A stretch of DNA of 15,907 nt from an uncultured Clostridia bacterium (GCA_904397185.1 CAJFOL010000001.1:1-15907); one strand, 5' to 3'; positions 1-8,299 are shown, numbered from the stretch's first letter. The notes: generated by a model from the letters alone, not told the origin. Numbers and translations: made by a program.

Positions 1-279
1 GAGATTGAGGCGATTATTGATGAAAGAGAGGATTTGAAGAACACCGAAATGGTGCTGGCGGTCGACAATATTGAATATAGTTGGACAGTAAACGAGGAGA
101 ATATGTGCTTTATGGTAAATCATAGAAATATTCAAGAGATAGGACAGGAGATAGCAAGACTAAAACTCTATATTGCCTCAAATGACATAGATGCATTTAG
201 AGTGTCACTTGAAGAGATAAAATTTTACTGCCATAGTTACCTACATTTTATGGGGGCTAATTGGCATAATATATTATAG
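1..279 (+). CDS. DUF4363-like protein, C-terminal part (5' end outside window)
   Basis: The reading frame is open from base 1, with no start codon that must be used, so this is the 3' end of a gene beginning upstream. The visible 92 residues show a W near residue 27, then an NHRNIQEIG segment, LKLYIASND, a helical EEIKFYCHS stretch, and NIL at the very end. This order (W, H-x-E/N-I, L-x-x-YI-x-x-D, closing NIL) is the pattern I associate with the DUF4363 family: small membrane-anchored proteins of about 120 residues with an N-terminal TM helix. That helix would lie in the missing part. In Clostridia and Bacilli these genes often sit just after a DUF421 membrane protein gene, which I would expect upstream. 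The molecular function is unknown. A TTG at 34 could serve as a start but would cut the family domain, so I treat the CDS as truncated by the window edge. Confidence 0.65.
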   Translation, partial: EIEAIIDEREDLKNTEMVLAVDNIEYSWTVNEENMCFMVNHRNIQEIGQEIARLKLYIASNDIDAFRVSLEEIKFYCHSYLHFMGANWHNIL

Positions 280-380
280 AAAATTAAAGAAAACAAGCGA
301 GTTCAAAGTAGAGTTGTCTTTAGTGTAAGTCAAAAAAATAATTTTTAATACAATCTAAAAAAATAGAAATCATAAAAAAT

Positions 381-415
381 ACGGAGAAATTAAAATTTAT
401 CTCTCCGTTTTTTTT
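381..415 (+). terminator. Bidirectional intrinsic terminator between convergent genes
   Basis: ACGGAGA (381-387) pairs with TCTCCGT (402-408) and is followed by a run of eight T. On the other strand the preceding A-rich stretch (374-379) becomes a T tract, so the same hairpin can end both the DUF4363-like transcript and the minus-strand surface protein transcript. Confidence 0.8.
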
Positions 416-487
416 GATATCAACATAAATTTTAAGGTTTTTTCAAAATGAAATTTGAAGTTACAAAATTAAAATATAATTTTAGTT

Positions 488-1618
488 TTACCAAACTTTT
501 TCTTTTTTGTTTTTAACAACTGCGATGACTATTGTTATGATAAGTGCAAGCCCAGCCACACCAGCGATGATATATACAACATTTATGTAGTCAAAAGGTG
601 CTTCAATGTTGATTGTTTGGTGATTGCTTTCAAGTGGCTCAAGTGCCGTTGGATAATTGTATTCGCACCAAACGTGCCATTCGCCATAGATTAGACCATC
701 ATCATTGTTAAATTCAATTTCAAATGTGGTGCCGTTTCTTTCATATCCACTTTGTACAAGCGGTTGAGTGCAAGACAAAGCGATAAAGGTGTCATCGACC
801 AAATCTTCGCTTGTTAATGCATAGCGGATGCCGTCTATTGATTGTCCCCAGACGTACCAAGTGAGGTTAAGTTCATCGACATATCTATAGGTGTCAATGT
901 TTTCTAAAGTGAAACGGTAAAGGTTTCCAAGTGAGCCTGTCGCACTTGATGGGATGGTATAGGTGATTACTGGCTCCTGTGCTATAATAGTTGTCGGTTC
1001 AATTGCATAGTAAAGAGAGGTTGCCTGAGCACCATTTATATCAATAACAAACTGATATATACCCCAGTTGACATCTTCGGCTAAGCCCTCGTCAATATTG
1101 ATTTGATAGTTTAGGTCAGAGAAATCCTCATAGTTGTCAACATTTATGGTGTATACATCTTCAAAATATTGAGTGACCCCGCCGACTACAAATTGATTGT
1201 TGTCGAGATAGCCTTTTAGATAGTTGACGTTCAAGGTTAGGTCGTAGGTGCTAGGAGTTGTTGGGTCAGGGGAATTTGAAGGTGGAGGCGAGTCTGGGTT
1301 TACATTAAAAGATATAGAAAATGTTTGTGCCAAAGACCAGTAAGTTCGGTATGCTTGCCCGTCATCATAAGAGACTGGGTTTGATAAAATAATGTTTTGC
1401 CCACTACGAGAGGTGATTCTTATATCAAACGTGCCAGCCAATGTGTCATTTTCTGCAGTTGGAGATGGCTGGTCTTCTTGAGTGGCAGGTGACTCCTCTG
1501 CAAGCATGGTCTGTCTTGACGGAGATAATGCTGGCGAAAAAGAGACAGAAAAGACTACCAAAAGCATAAGGGTTATCATGACGACAAATGACAAATATAT
1601 TTTTTTTGATTTTGACAT
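488..1618 (-). CDS. Cell-surface protein with signal peptide, beta-rich ectodomain and C-terminal membrane anchor
   Basis: I do not recognise a named family. The start at 1618 is chosen because AAGGAG sits a few bases upstream on the minus strand; a frame extension to 1669 lacks such a site and would place extra residues before the signal peptide. The 376-residue product has a lysine-rich start and hydrophobic signal segment (about 7-29), a Ser/Pro/Glu-rich stretch (30-60), and a beta-rich module (about 60-105). A proline-rich linker (108-123) leads to further beta-rich, Tyr/Asp-rich sequence to about 340. A strong TM helix (345-368) ends in KNKKEKVW, giving a type I topology with a short basic cytoplasmic tail. 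Only two cysteines occur in the mature ectodomain (C283 and C318), flanked by WYVWG and WHVWC segments, which suggests a disulfide-bonded Ig-like domain. There is no LPXTG motif. It is a single-gene unit divergent from the GlmU-like gene. Confidence 0.8.
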   Translation of the reverse strand: MSKSKKIYLSFVVMITLMLLVVFSVSFSPALSPSRQTMLAEESPATQEDQPSPTAENDTLAGTFDIRITSRSGQNIILSNPVSYDDGQAYRTYWSLAQTFSISFNVNPDSPPPSNSPDPTTPSTYDLTLNVNYLKGYLDNNQFVVGGVTQYFEDVYTINVDNYEDFSDLNYQINIDEGLAEDVNWGIYQFVIDINGAQATSLYYAIEPTTIIAQEPVITYTIPSSATGSLGNLYRFTLENIDTYRYVDELNLTWYVWGQSIDGIRYALTSEDLVDDTFIALSCTQPLVQSGYERNGTTFEIEFNNDDGLIYGEWHVWCEYNYPTALEPLESNHQTINIEAPFDYINVVYIIAGVAGLALIITIVIAVVKNKKEKVW

Positions 1619-1749
1619 AAATGTTCTCCTTTTTTGATTAGGATATTTTTCTATATAAAATAATAACATATATTTAAAAAATAAAAAAATGTTTTTATAA
1701 TTTTTCCTAATTTTTATTTTAATTTTTTGAGAATGTTTTTATACTATCC

Positions 1750-1785
1750 TTGACAAAAAAATTAAAAATATATATACTTAAGGCA
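1750..1785 (+). promoter_or_regulatory. Sigma-A promoter placing the transcript start at the ATG (leaderless)
   Basis: TTGACA (1750-1755), a 17-base spacer and TATACT (1773-1778) make a near-consensus promoter. The expected transcript start, about seven bases after the -10 box, falls at the A of the ATG at 1785. There is no SD, and an in-frame TAA (1779-1781) excludes any upstream start. Confidence 0.75.
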
Positions 1786-2642
1786 TGGAAAAGGAAGATG
1801 TAGGAATTTTAGTATGCGACAATCAAATAAAAATTGATTTTGATTCGCTAGACAATGGTGAGATAGAAGAGCCACTTATCACAAGCACTCTTATAAAAGC
1901 GGTCAACAATGACTGGATAAAAGAAGAGGTGCTTTTTGTTGTGGTTAAGGCATATCATGACGATGTCATAAAGGATATGCCAAATCTTGAAATATGTGGC
2001 AAAAAGATGATAGACTGGGTATATAATGTAGGCTCTGGTTGCGAGAGGAAGATAATTGATGACAGCCAGGATATAATAGGCAAAGTCAGGTCTATTTCCA
2101 CTGACAAACAAATCATTGCCGTCTTTTATAGCGACACACCACTTCTTGATAAGGTCACCTTCAACAAATTTTGTGACTATTTTTCTTCAAGAAATATGAA
2201 TTTTTTAAAGTTGTCACGAGGCTTTTTGGTTAAAACTGAATTTTTGAAAAATAATTATGCAATAGCACAGGGTGCAAGCGAACTTGACGATAAAAATTTG
2301 ATTGTATGTGATAGTAGCAAGGTGATAGGTAACATTTGCAATCTACTCTATAATAAAATTTTGAATTATCATATAAAAAATGGGGTTATAATTTACGGAC
2401 AAAACACCGTCTTTATTGATGCTGACGTGGAGATTGAAAGCGGAGTGATAATCTATCCAAACAATATCATCAAAGGGCAGAGCATAATCGAAGAGAACGT
2501 TGTGCTTGGAAGTGGCAACGTTATCATCAACAGCATAATCTCAAATGGCGACAAGATGAGTATGTGTTATATTGAAAACAGCAAGATAAGTGCAGGAAAG
2601 ACCTTGGAGCCTTTCTCTAAATTTATAGGACAGGAGTATTAA
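1785..2642 (+). CDS. Degenerate GlmU-like protein (nucleotidyltransferase remnant plus short left-handed beta-helix)
   Basis: The 285-residue product resembles GlmU, the bifunctional enzyme that makes UDP-GlcNAc, but appears reduced. Residues 49-80 can be hand-aligned to the GlmU start: the segment expected to read LAAGxGTRM is replaced by VVVKAYHDD, and the PKVLH lysine position reads PNLEI. The SDTPLL segment (116-121) matches GlmU GDxPL and keeps the metal-binding Asp. Residues about 198-275 carry hexapeptide-repeat beta-helix sequence (GVIIYG, DVEIESGVII, NIIKGQ). The protein stops at PFSKFIGQEY, where GlmU goes on into the acetyltransferase active site (about 455 residues in the full enzyme). 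About 48 N-terminal residues are extra. It lies directly before pth, where clostridial glmU often sits. Catalytic function is doubtful; a regulatory or structural role, or another nucleotide-sugar function, is possible. Confidence 0.7.
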   Translation: MEKEDVGILVCDNQIKIDFDSLDNGEIEEPLITSTLIKAVNNDWIKEEVLFVVVKAYHDDVIKDMPNLEICGKKMIDWVYNVGSGCERKIIDDSQDIIGKVRSISTDKQIIAVFYSDTPLLDKVTFNKFCDYFSSRNMNFLKLSRGFLVKTEFLKNNYAIAQGASELDDKNLIVCDSSKVIGNICNLLYNKILNYHIKNGVIIYGQNTVFIDADVEIESGVIIYPNNIIKGQSIIEENVVLGSGNVIINSIISNGDKMSMCYIENSKISAGKTLEPFSKFIGQEY

Positions 2643-2646
2643 ATTG
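2632..2646 (+). promoter_or_regulatory. Ribosome binding site supporting the TTG start of pth
   Basis: AGGAG (2632-2636) lies seven bases before TTG (2644-2646), inside the end of the upstream gene. It supports this rare start codon and translational coupling of the pair. Confidence 0.8.
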
Positions 2647-3165
2647 AATATCATTATAGGACTTGGCAATATAGGAGTGCAGTATAGAAACACCTTCCAT
2701 AACATAGGTTTTATGGTGGTTGATTACCTCGCGAAAAAACTTAACATTGAGGTCAATAAAGACAAATTTAAGTCTCAAATAGGACTAGGGTATTACAATG
2801 GACAGCCGATTATGCTTGTAAAGCCTTCCACTTACATGAACAACAGTGGCGAGGCTGTGGTTTTGTTAAAGAAAAAATACAAAGACGGCAGATTTATTGT
2901 CGCAGTGGATGATATAGACCTGCCAAAAGGCAAGGTTAGATATCGACAGCACGGCAAGAGCGGAACACACAACGGACTTCGCTCTATAACCTATTATATA
3001 GGTGAAGATTTTGAAAGGGTGAGAGTGGGCATAGGTCGTGATGAAACAAAGGACCTTGCAGATTATGTGCTTTCAAACATAAGACCAGAAGATGAAAAAC
3101 TCTTTGAAGATGCAGTAAAAGAGGCAGGCGAACTTATACTTGAAAAATTGAGCGAAAATCAATAG
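2644..3165 (+). CDS. pth: Peptidyl-tRNA hydrolase
   Basis: Releases tRNA from peptidyl-tRNA that drops off ribosomes (cytoplasmic). The 173-residue length is slightly short for the bacterial Pth family (about 185-195). Signature segments are present in order: GLGN at 6-9, then the catalytic His19 in TFHNIGF, KPSTYMNNSG (60-69, with N66), DDIDLPKGKVR (89-99, with the catalytic Asp89) and GTHNGLRSI (107-115, with N110). These match E. coli Pth N10, H20, N68, D93 and N114. Two small departures are Ile instead of Pro after GLGN and Val instead of the usual His before DD. The start is TTG with a good SD, one base after the preceding stop codon (2640-2642), so the gene is cotranscribed with the GlmU-like gene. 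No terminator is evident before mfd, so the operon may continue. Confidence 0.95.
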   Translation: MNIIIGLGNIGVQYRNTFHNIGFMVVDYLAKKLNIEVNKDKFKSQIGLGYYNGQPIMLVKPSTYMNNSGEAVVLLKKKYKDGRFIVAVDDIDLPKGKVRYRQHGKSGTHNGLRSITYYIGEDFERVRVGIGRDETKDLADYVLSNIRPEDEKLFEDAVKEAGELILEKLSENQ

Positions 3166-3257
3166 AAAACAATTTATAAAATATTAATCATTATTACAAT
3201 GATAATAAGAATTATCAGAATACTAATCAAATATCATAAAAGTAAAATATAGAAATT

Positions 3258-6200
3258 ATGGATTATTTTAAGAGTGACTTAAAGAACTTGCTTAATTGCA
3301 GGAGCATATCAGGTATCGGAGAAGGTGAGAAAATAGTTATCATGCAATCATTATCTCACCAAATTTTTTTGTGTTCAAGTTTTGTAAGTGCTGGCAAAAT
3401 CAAACGTGGACTTGAATCCTTTGGCAAAAGGGTGGAGATAGTGTCAAGTGCGAGAGAAAATGAAGATGAAAATGACAAGAACCTTTTGCCGTTTATTGAT
3501 AGTATAAACAAATATATTGCAGGGCAACTTGACGTGCTTATATTTTTGCCATGTTCTATGATAATCAAGTTTGACCTAAAGAAGTTTACCAAAATTACCA
3601 TTGAAAAGGACAAAACTTATGATTTAACAGAACTTTTAGACATCTTGGTAAGTTATGGCTATGAGCGAACCAGCATTGTCTCAAGTCCTGGCGAATTTGC
3701 ACTTCGAGGCGATATACTTGACATCTTTACCTCAGATAGCGAAAGACCATACCGAATAGAATTTTTCGATGATTTGGTAGAAAATATCTCAACCTTCGAT
3801 GAAACGAGCATGAAGAATATTGAGAAAAAGGATAAATTTGATATTCCTCTCTCCAAACTCCCTATTGGCGATAATGACGTTTTCGACCTTGAGGGGAATC
3901 ATATTTTAGATGAGCCAAAGAAAATAAGCGAAGAGATAGACCTTCTCAAAACTTCCTATTCGACTATGAGTTTTTATAAGTATGAATATTACGAAGATTT
4001 TGAAGTGCTTTACTCAAAAGCGGACATGGTCTTTGACAATTTTCAACTTATAAGACCAGATTATCACAACGAAAAGATTGCAAGCCAAAGTTATTTGACT
4101 GATTTTATGGCATTAAAGCAAGACCTTTATGACTTCAAAAATTTACGACAGGGCATTATCTTGTTTGCTGGCAGTGAGCGATATAAGAAAAACCTTGCCG
4201 ACTTTTTGACCGAGAACGGACTTGAGTATAGTGATTACAAGGGCGAGAAGATAGAGATTGGGCAGATATACCTTTCCTCTCTTGCTATGCCGTATAGTTT
4301 TTCATTTTTGAGGGAAGGTGTGATAGGCATAGGCTGTGATAGCCTCTTTAGGACATCTATGACCTCTTTTTCGAAAAGTAAACACTCTGTGTTCTATCTT
4401 CCAAAACTTGGCGACTATGTTGTGCATACCTTCCACGGCATAGGCAAGTGTATAAAGATAGAACGTATGAAGATATCCGATGTCGAAAAGGACTATTTTG
4501 TAATCGAGTACAAAAACGGCGATATTCTATATCTTCCAAGTGAAGAGGCAAACACCATATCAGCATATATCGGAAGCGAAGAGACACCAAAACTCTCGTC
4601 GCTCGGTGGCGGTGAGTTTTCAAGACTCAAGGATAGAGTTAGGGCAAGCATTAAAGAGATGGCGATAAACCTTGTAGAGATGTACAAGGAAAGGTCGCAA
4701 CTTAAAGGCTTTAAATTTAGACGAGATGAATATCTTGAAAAACAGTTTGCCGATGCATTTGGCTATCAAGAGACACCTGACCAAATCAAAGCGATTGCAG
4801 ATATAGACAAGGATATGGAGAGCGATAAAGTTATGGATAGGCTCATCTGCGGTGATGTCGGCTTTGGAAAGACAGAGGTCGCACTTCGTGCCTGCTTTAA
4901 ATGTATCTATAACGGCAAACAGGTCGCACTGCTTTGCCCAACCACAATACTATCTCAACAACACTACATGACAGCCAAAGAGAGACTAGAACCTTTTGGT
5001 TGCAGAGTCGAGGTTATAAACCGCTTCAAATCGCCATCACAAATCAAGGATATCATTAGGCGAAATAAAGACGGCGAAATCGATATGCTCATTGGTACAC
5101 ATAAGATTTTGGGTGATAGCATTGAATTTAAAGACCTTGGGCTTTTAATCCTTGATGAAGAGCAACGTTTTGGTGTCGAGCATAAGGAAAAGATTAAAAA
5201 TAAACATAGGAATGTGGACGTATTGACACTTTCTGCCACACCTATCCCTAGAACGCTCAATATGTCGCTGTCTGGTATAAGGGATATATCTGTTATTGAA
5301 ACACCACCAAGAGATAGACTTCCTATTCAAACCTATGTGTCAGAAGAGAATGACCAACTTATTAAAGACGTGATAAGCCGAGAACTCGCTCGTGGCGGAC
5401 AGGCATTTGTGATATACAATAGGGTGGAGAGCATTGAGGAGTTTGCCAGTCACCTTCGAAAACTTCTTCCAAATGCAAGCATAGGTGTGGCACATGGTCA
5501 AATGCATGAAAAACTGCTTGAAAACGTTATAGACAGACTTTATCAGGGCATATACAACGTGCTTGTGTCAACCACACTTATAGAAAATGGCATCAATCTT
5601 CCTCTTGCAAACACTATGGTAGTGATAGAGGCTGACAGATTAGGACTAAGTCAACTTTATCAACTCCGTGGGCGAATAGGTCGAAGTGATAGACTTAGTT
5701 ATGCATATTTAACTTATATAAAAGACAAACACCTCACAGACGATGCATACAAGAGACTTGAGGCTATAAAGGAGTTTAGCCAACTTGGAAGTGGCTTTAA
5801 GATTGCCATGCGAGACCTTGAACTCCGAGGAAGCGGTAATATATTTGGCAAGGAGCAACACGGACATATTGCCAAAGTGGGATATGATATGTTTGTCAAA
5901 CTGCTTGACGAAGAGGTTAAAGAGGTAAAAGGCGAGAAAGTCAACAAGACCCATGACGTCAAACTTGAAATCTCACTTAGTGCATTTATCAGTGAAGATT
6001 ACATTGCAAGTGATGAGCAACGTATTGAATATTATACTCGCATAAGCGAAATATCCTCAAGGGAGGACCTTGCAAGCATAACACAGAGCCTAAAGGATGG
6101 GTACGGCGAACTTCCTGATGAGGTTTTAAATTTATGTAAGGTTGCCTATTTAAGAAATTTGGCGGGGCATTTCGATTTGACCAAGATACGTGTAAACAAG

Positions 6201-6389
6201 TATGAAACTTTGGTATTTTTGGATAAAAAAGAGGAAATAATAGAGGAGAGACTGGCTAAAAATATGGCTCAGTTTTCTGGCAAACTGGTCTTTGACAAGG
6301 ATGTAAAAATAAGGTTTGACTACTCTTTATCGGTGGCGGAAAAGGTGGATAAACTTATAAACTTCTTTGAAATGGCATTGAAAAGTTAA
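3258..6389 (+). CDS. mfd: Transcription-repair coupling factor Mfd
   Basis: An ATP-driven DNA translocase that removes RNA polymerase stalled at lesions and recruits UvrA. Domains in order: an N-terminal UvrB-homology region (about 1-340, including RGDILDIF), a CarD-type RNA polymerase-interacting domain (about 380-440, from KLGDYVVH), and a DExH helicase domain with Walker A GDVGFGKT (532-539) and DEEQ (633-636). Then come LSATPIPRTLN, the second RecA lobe with TTLIENGIN and the QLRGRIGRS motif VI, and the C-terminal TRCF domain (about 900-1000). At 1043 residues it is about 100 shorter than E. coli or B. subtilis Mfd, apparently in the N-terminal part. The ATG has no SD; a TAAAAT at 3243-3248 could be a -10 box giving an almost leaderless transcript, but I see no matching -35. 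The pth-mfd order is common in Firmicutes. Confidence 0.97.
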   Translation: MDYFKSDLKNLLNCRSISGIGEGEKIVIMQSLSHQIFLCSSFVSAGKIKRGLESFGKRVEIVSSARENEDENDKNLLPFIDSINKYIAGQLDVLIFLPCSMIIKFDLKKFTKITIEKDKTYDLTELLDILVSYGYERTSIVSSPGEFALRGDILDIFTSDSERPYRIEFFDDLVENISTFDETSMKNIEKKDKFDIPLSKLPIGDNDVFDLEGNHILDEPKKISEEIDLLKTSYSTMSFYKYEYYEDFEVLYSKADMVFDNFQLIRPDYHNEKIASQSYLTDFMALKQDLYDFKNLRQGIILFAGSERYKKNLADFLTENGLEYSDYKGEKIEIGQIYLSSLAMPYSFSFLREGVIGIGCDSLFRTSMTSFSKSKHSVFYLPKLGDYVVHTFHGIGKCIKIERMKISDVEKDYFVIEYKNGDILYLPSEEANTISAYIGSEETPKLSSLGGGEFSRLKDRVRASIKEMAINLVEMYKERSQLKGFKFRRDEYLEKQFADAFGYQETPDQIKAIADIDKDMESDKVMDRLICGDVGFGKTEVALRACFKCIYNGKQVALLCPTTILSQQHYMTAKERLEPFGCRVEVINRFKSPSQIKDIIRRNKDGEIDMLIGTHKILGDSIEFKDLGLLILDEEQRFGVEHKEKIKNKHRNVDVLTLSATPIPRTLNMSLSGIRDISVIETPPRDRLPIQTYVSEENDQLIKDVISRELARGGQAFVIYNRVESIEEFASHLRKLLPNASIGVAHGQMHEKLLENVIDRLYQGIYNVLVSTTLIENGINLPLANTMVVIEADRLGLSQLYQLRGRIGRSDRLSYAYLTYIKDKHLTDDAYKRLEAIKEFSQLGSGFKIAMRDLELRGSGNIFGKEQHGHIAKVGYDMFVKLLDEEVKEVKGEKVNKTHDVKLEISLSAFISEDYIASDEQRIEYYTRISEISSREDLASITQSLKDGYGELPDEVLNLCKVAYLRNLAGHFDLTKIRVNKYETLVFLDKKEEIIEERLAKNMAQFSGKLVFDKDVKIRFDYSLSVAEKVDKLINFFEMALKS

Positions 6390-6417
6390 AAAAATATTGT
6401 AAAATGGTTAAAATTGC

Positions 6418-6447
6418 TTGAAAAATTTTATCCTATTATGTTATTAT
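6418..6447 (+). promoter_or_regulatory. Probable sigma-A promoter of the foldase lipoprotein gene
   Basis: TTGAAA (6418-6423) is 18 bases before TATTAT (6442-6447), with a TG dinucleotide at 6439-6440. The predicted leader of about 30 bases contains the GGAGA site at 6476-6480. Confidence 0.5.
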
Positions 6448-6484
6448 AAAGAGTACGAATTTGATTTACAGTAATGGAGAGATA

Positions 6485-8242
6485 ATGAAAAATAAATTTA
6501 CTGGTTTTTTACTTAGTTTTTGTTTACTTTGCATGGGACTACTTGCAGGGTGCTCTTTGGTTGAAGTGGATTACAACAGATACTATAATCAAGTGGTTGC
6601 AGTTGTTGAAAATAAAGAGACTGGCAGGAGGGAAGAGATTACAAAACGTGACCTCATCTCTGGCTATCAAAGTTATGGATATACCTATGAGAGTTATTAT
6701 GGCTATTCAAGAGAACGGGCAGTTTATGAGACATTGCAACTTCTTGAAAACCGCAAAATCACTATAATAACAGCCGAAGACGAGTATGGCTATAAGATGG
6801 ATGGAACGGGACTAAGTGACCTTGAAAAAACATATCTATGGCAACAGGTCGTTGATTCACTCAATGAAAATCTTGAGAGTTATTACAGTGAAATTGTAGG
6901 TGAAGAGGAAACAGAGGAAAGCGATGATATAACCTTTGAGGGTTATGATAAGACCGCAAAACTTGTCATTAAATATGACAGTGATGGCAATGCATATTAT
7001 GCAATTGAAAGTTTGGCAGAGGTCAATTCTCCGCTTGATGGTTTCCATCCAAGTGACAATCGTGACTTTAACAACAGCGATGATAGAGCGATGATTTTTG
7101 ATAGTTTCAGAGACAAGGTTCTTGCATCAAATGATGATTATAAGAGGGCTTTTGACAACTATCTTAATGACCTTATTGCAAGTGAAGTTGGGCAAAATCT
7201 ATCAAAGGATGCACCATCAGTGTTTGAAAGAGAGATTGAAAGACTTTACCAAACTTCATATGAGAATTATTTACTAGAACTTTATTCATACAACAATCGT
7301 CCATCTGCTTCTCAGTCTGCTATAACCCCAGCACAAATTGTAAACCTTTACACAAACAAAGTTAGAGCATCATTCGCTCAATACGAACTTGAAGAGGATG
7401 AGAACTATGATAGTGACGTTCAAGACAGTTTAAATGACGTTTATTACTTCAAAAATGACCAAGATTCAACAAAATTCTTCACTGTTGCAAATGTTTTGTT
7501 CAGGTTTAATGATGAACAACAGGCAAGATATGATGCCCTTACTGAAAAACTAGAGAGCGGAGAGGGTGGATATACTCAAGTTGAGTATAATCAAGATATT
7601 GAAGAACTTTATGGCGAGATTGTACCAGTTGTACGAGAATATAACGAAATCACTGACACCTATGAAGAGGTTGAATCTGACCTTACAGTAGATGACGTTT
7701 ATGCTATTATGGAACAAAAACTCACTTCTGCAAAGGCTAGTGGTGATGTAAACGAAATAGGCGACACTATCAATGAGTTTATTTATTCATATGGCGAAGA
7801 TACTGGTATGTTCAATGCTGAAAGCAACTATGTAATCGGTATTGACAATGAAGGCAATGCTGTATCAAGTTTTGTTGAATCTTTTAACGAAGCAGGTATT
7901 GACCTATACAATGGTGTTTACAACACAAGCGGAAAAGCAGAGATAGGAGATATCTCAGCAATTGTTGAGTCAGAATATGGACTGCACGTGCTTATCTACA
8001 CTGGAGAGTGTCAAAATCTCTTCGATGGTATTACAGGCAATTTCTCTCTTAGCGAAGATGCTATTGTAACACTTGCAAACACCAGAGTTAATCTGCTTGT
8101 TGACCAGACATATTTTGATGTGCTTTATGATGAGTTGTATACTGACAATTATTCAAACTATGAAAATGAGCATTTAGGATTGTTACGCGAAAATTATAGA
8201 ATTACAGAATATGACAGTAGATATGCCGATTTAATCGGATAA
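6485..8242 (+). CDS. PrsA/SurA-type foldase lipoprotein (parvulin-like)
   Basis: A 585-residue lipoprotein. The start at 6485 follows GGAGA (6476-6480) and begins a classic lipoprotein signal, with lipobox LLAGC and Cys23 as the lipid-modified residue; a TTG at 6461 in the same frame would only add eight residues and has no SD. Residues about 24-330 are helical and acidic, as in SurA/PrsA N-terminal chaperone regions. Residues about 330-507 resemble a parvulin peptidyl-prolyl isomerase: it opens with VANVLFRF, has YGEDTGMF and ESFNEA in the middle, and closes with GDISAIVESEYGLHVLIYTG, the usual end of this fold. The domain is about 175 residues instead of about 95, owing to an acidic insertion. 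It follows mfd, as foldase genes often do in Clostridia. It likely assists folding of exported proteins outside the membrane; isomerase activity is uncertain. Confidence 0.8.
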   Translation: MKNKFTGFLLSFCLLCMGLLAGCSLVEVDYNRYYNQVVAVVENKETGRREEITKRDLISGYQSYGYTYESYYGYSRERAVYETLQLLENRKITIITAEDEYGYKMDGTGLSDLEKTYLWQQVVDSLNENLESYYSEIVGEEETEESDDITFEGYDKTAKLVIKYDSDGNAYYAIESLAEVNSPLDGFHPSDNRDFNNSDDRAMIFDSFRDKVLASNDDYKRAFDNYLNDLIASEVGQNLSKDAPSVFEREIERLYQTSYENYLLELYSYNNRPSASQSAITPAQIVNLYTNKVRASFAQYELEEDENYDSDVQDSLNDVYYFKNDQDSTKFFTVANVLFRFNDEQQARYDALTEKLESGEGGYTQVEYNQDIEELYGEIVPVVREYNEITDTYEEVESDLTVDDVYAIMEQKLTSAKASGDVNEIGDTINEFIYSYGEDTGMFNAESNYVIGIDNEGNAVSSFVESFNEAGIDLYNGVYNTSGKAEIGDISAIVESEYGLHVLIYTGECQNLFDGITGNFSLSEDAIVTLANTRVNLLVDQTYFDVLYDELYTDNYSNYENEHLGLLRENYRITEYDSRYADLIG

Positions 8243-8262
8243 AAAATAAAAAATAATAAATT

Positions 8263-8299
8263 AAAAGGTACCATTGCTTGACAGTTGGTATCTTTTTTT
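8263..8299 (+). terminator. Intrinsic terminator of the foldase gene, overlapping the next promoter
   Basis: AAAAGGTACCA (8263-8273) pairs with TGGTATCTTTT (8286-8296), with one G-U pair and a 12-base loop, and runs into a T tract ending at 8299. The loop contains the TTGACA of the following gene's promoter. Confidence 0.8.

Noticed and set aside
1688..1743. Direct repeat AATGTTTTTATA (1688-1699 and 1732-1743) upstream of the GlmU-like promoter
   Set aside because: Two copies of a T-rich 12-mer in a very AT-rich divergent region are weak evidence for an operator; there is no dyad symmetry.
1848..2111. Minus-strand frame of 87 codons inside the GlmU-like gene
   Set aside because: It is antisense to a gene with its own strong promoter and matches nothing; it is a shadow of AT-rich coding sequence.
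3190..3208. Inverted repeat between pth and mfd (ATCATT, ATTAC, AATGAT)
   Set aside because: The stem is only six A/T-rich pairs with no T tract, so it is not a credible terminator; it does not separate pth from mfd.
4357..4623. Minus-strand frame of 88 codons inside mfd
   Set aside because: It lies antisense to the well-conserved CarD-like region of Mfd, has an Arg/His-rich composition unlike the other proteins here, and has no ribosome binding site.
5709..5962. Two overlapping minus-strand frames inside the 3' half of mfd
   Set aside because: They are opposite the conserved helicase lobe and C-terminal region of Mfd, and both frames being open is explained by codon bias of the real gene.
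6543..6767. Plus-strand frame of 74 codons inside the foldase gene
   Set aside because: It overlaps the lipoprotein signal and N-terminal region in another frame and has no SD.
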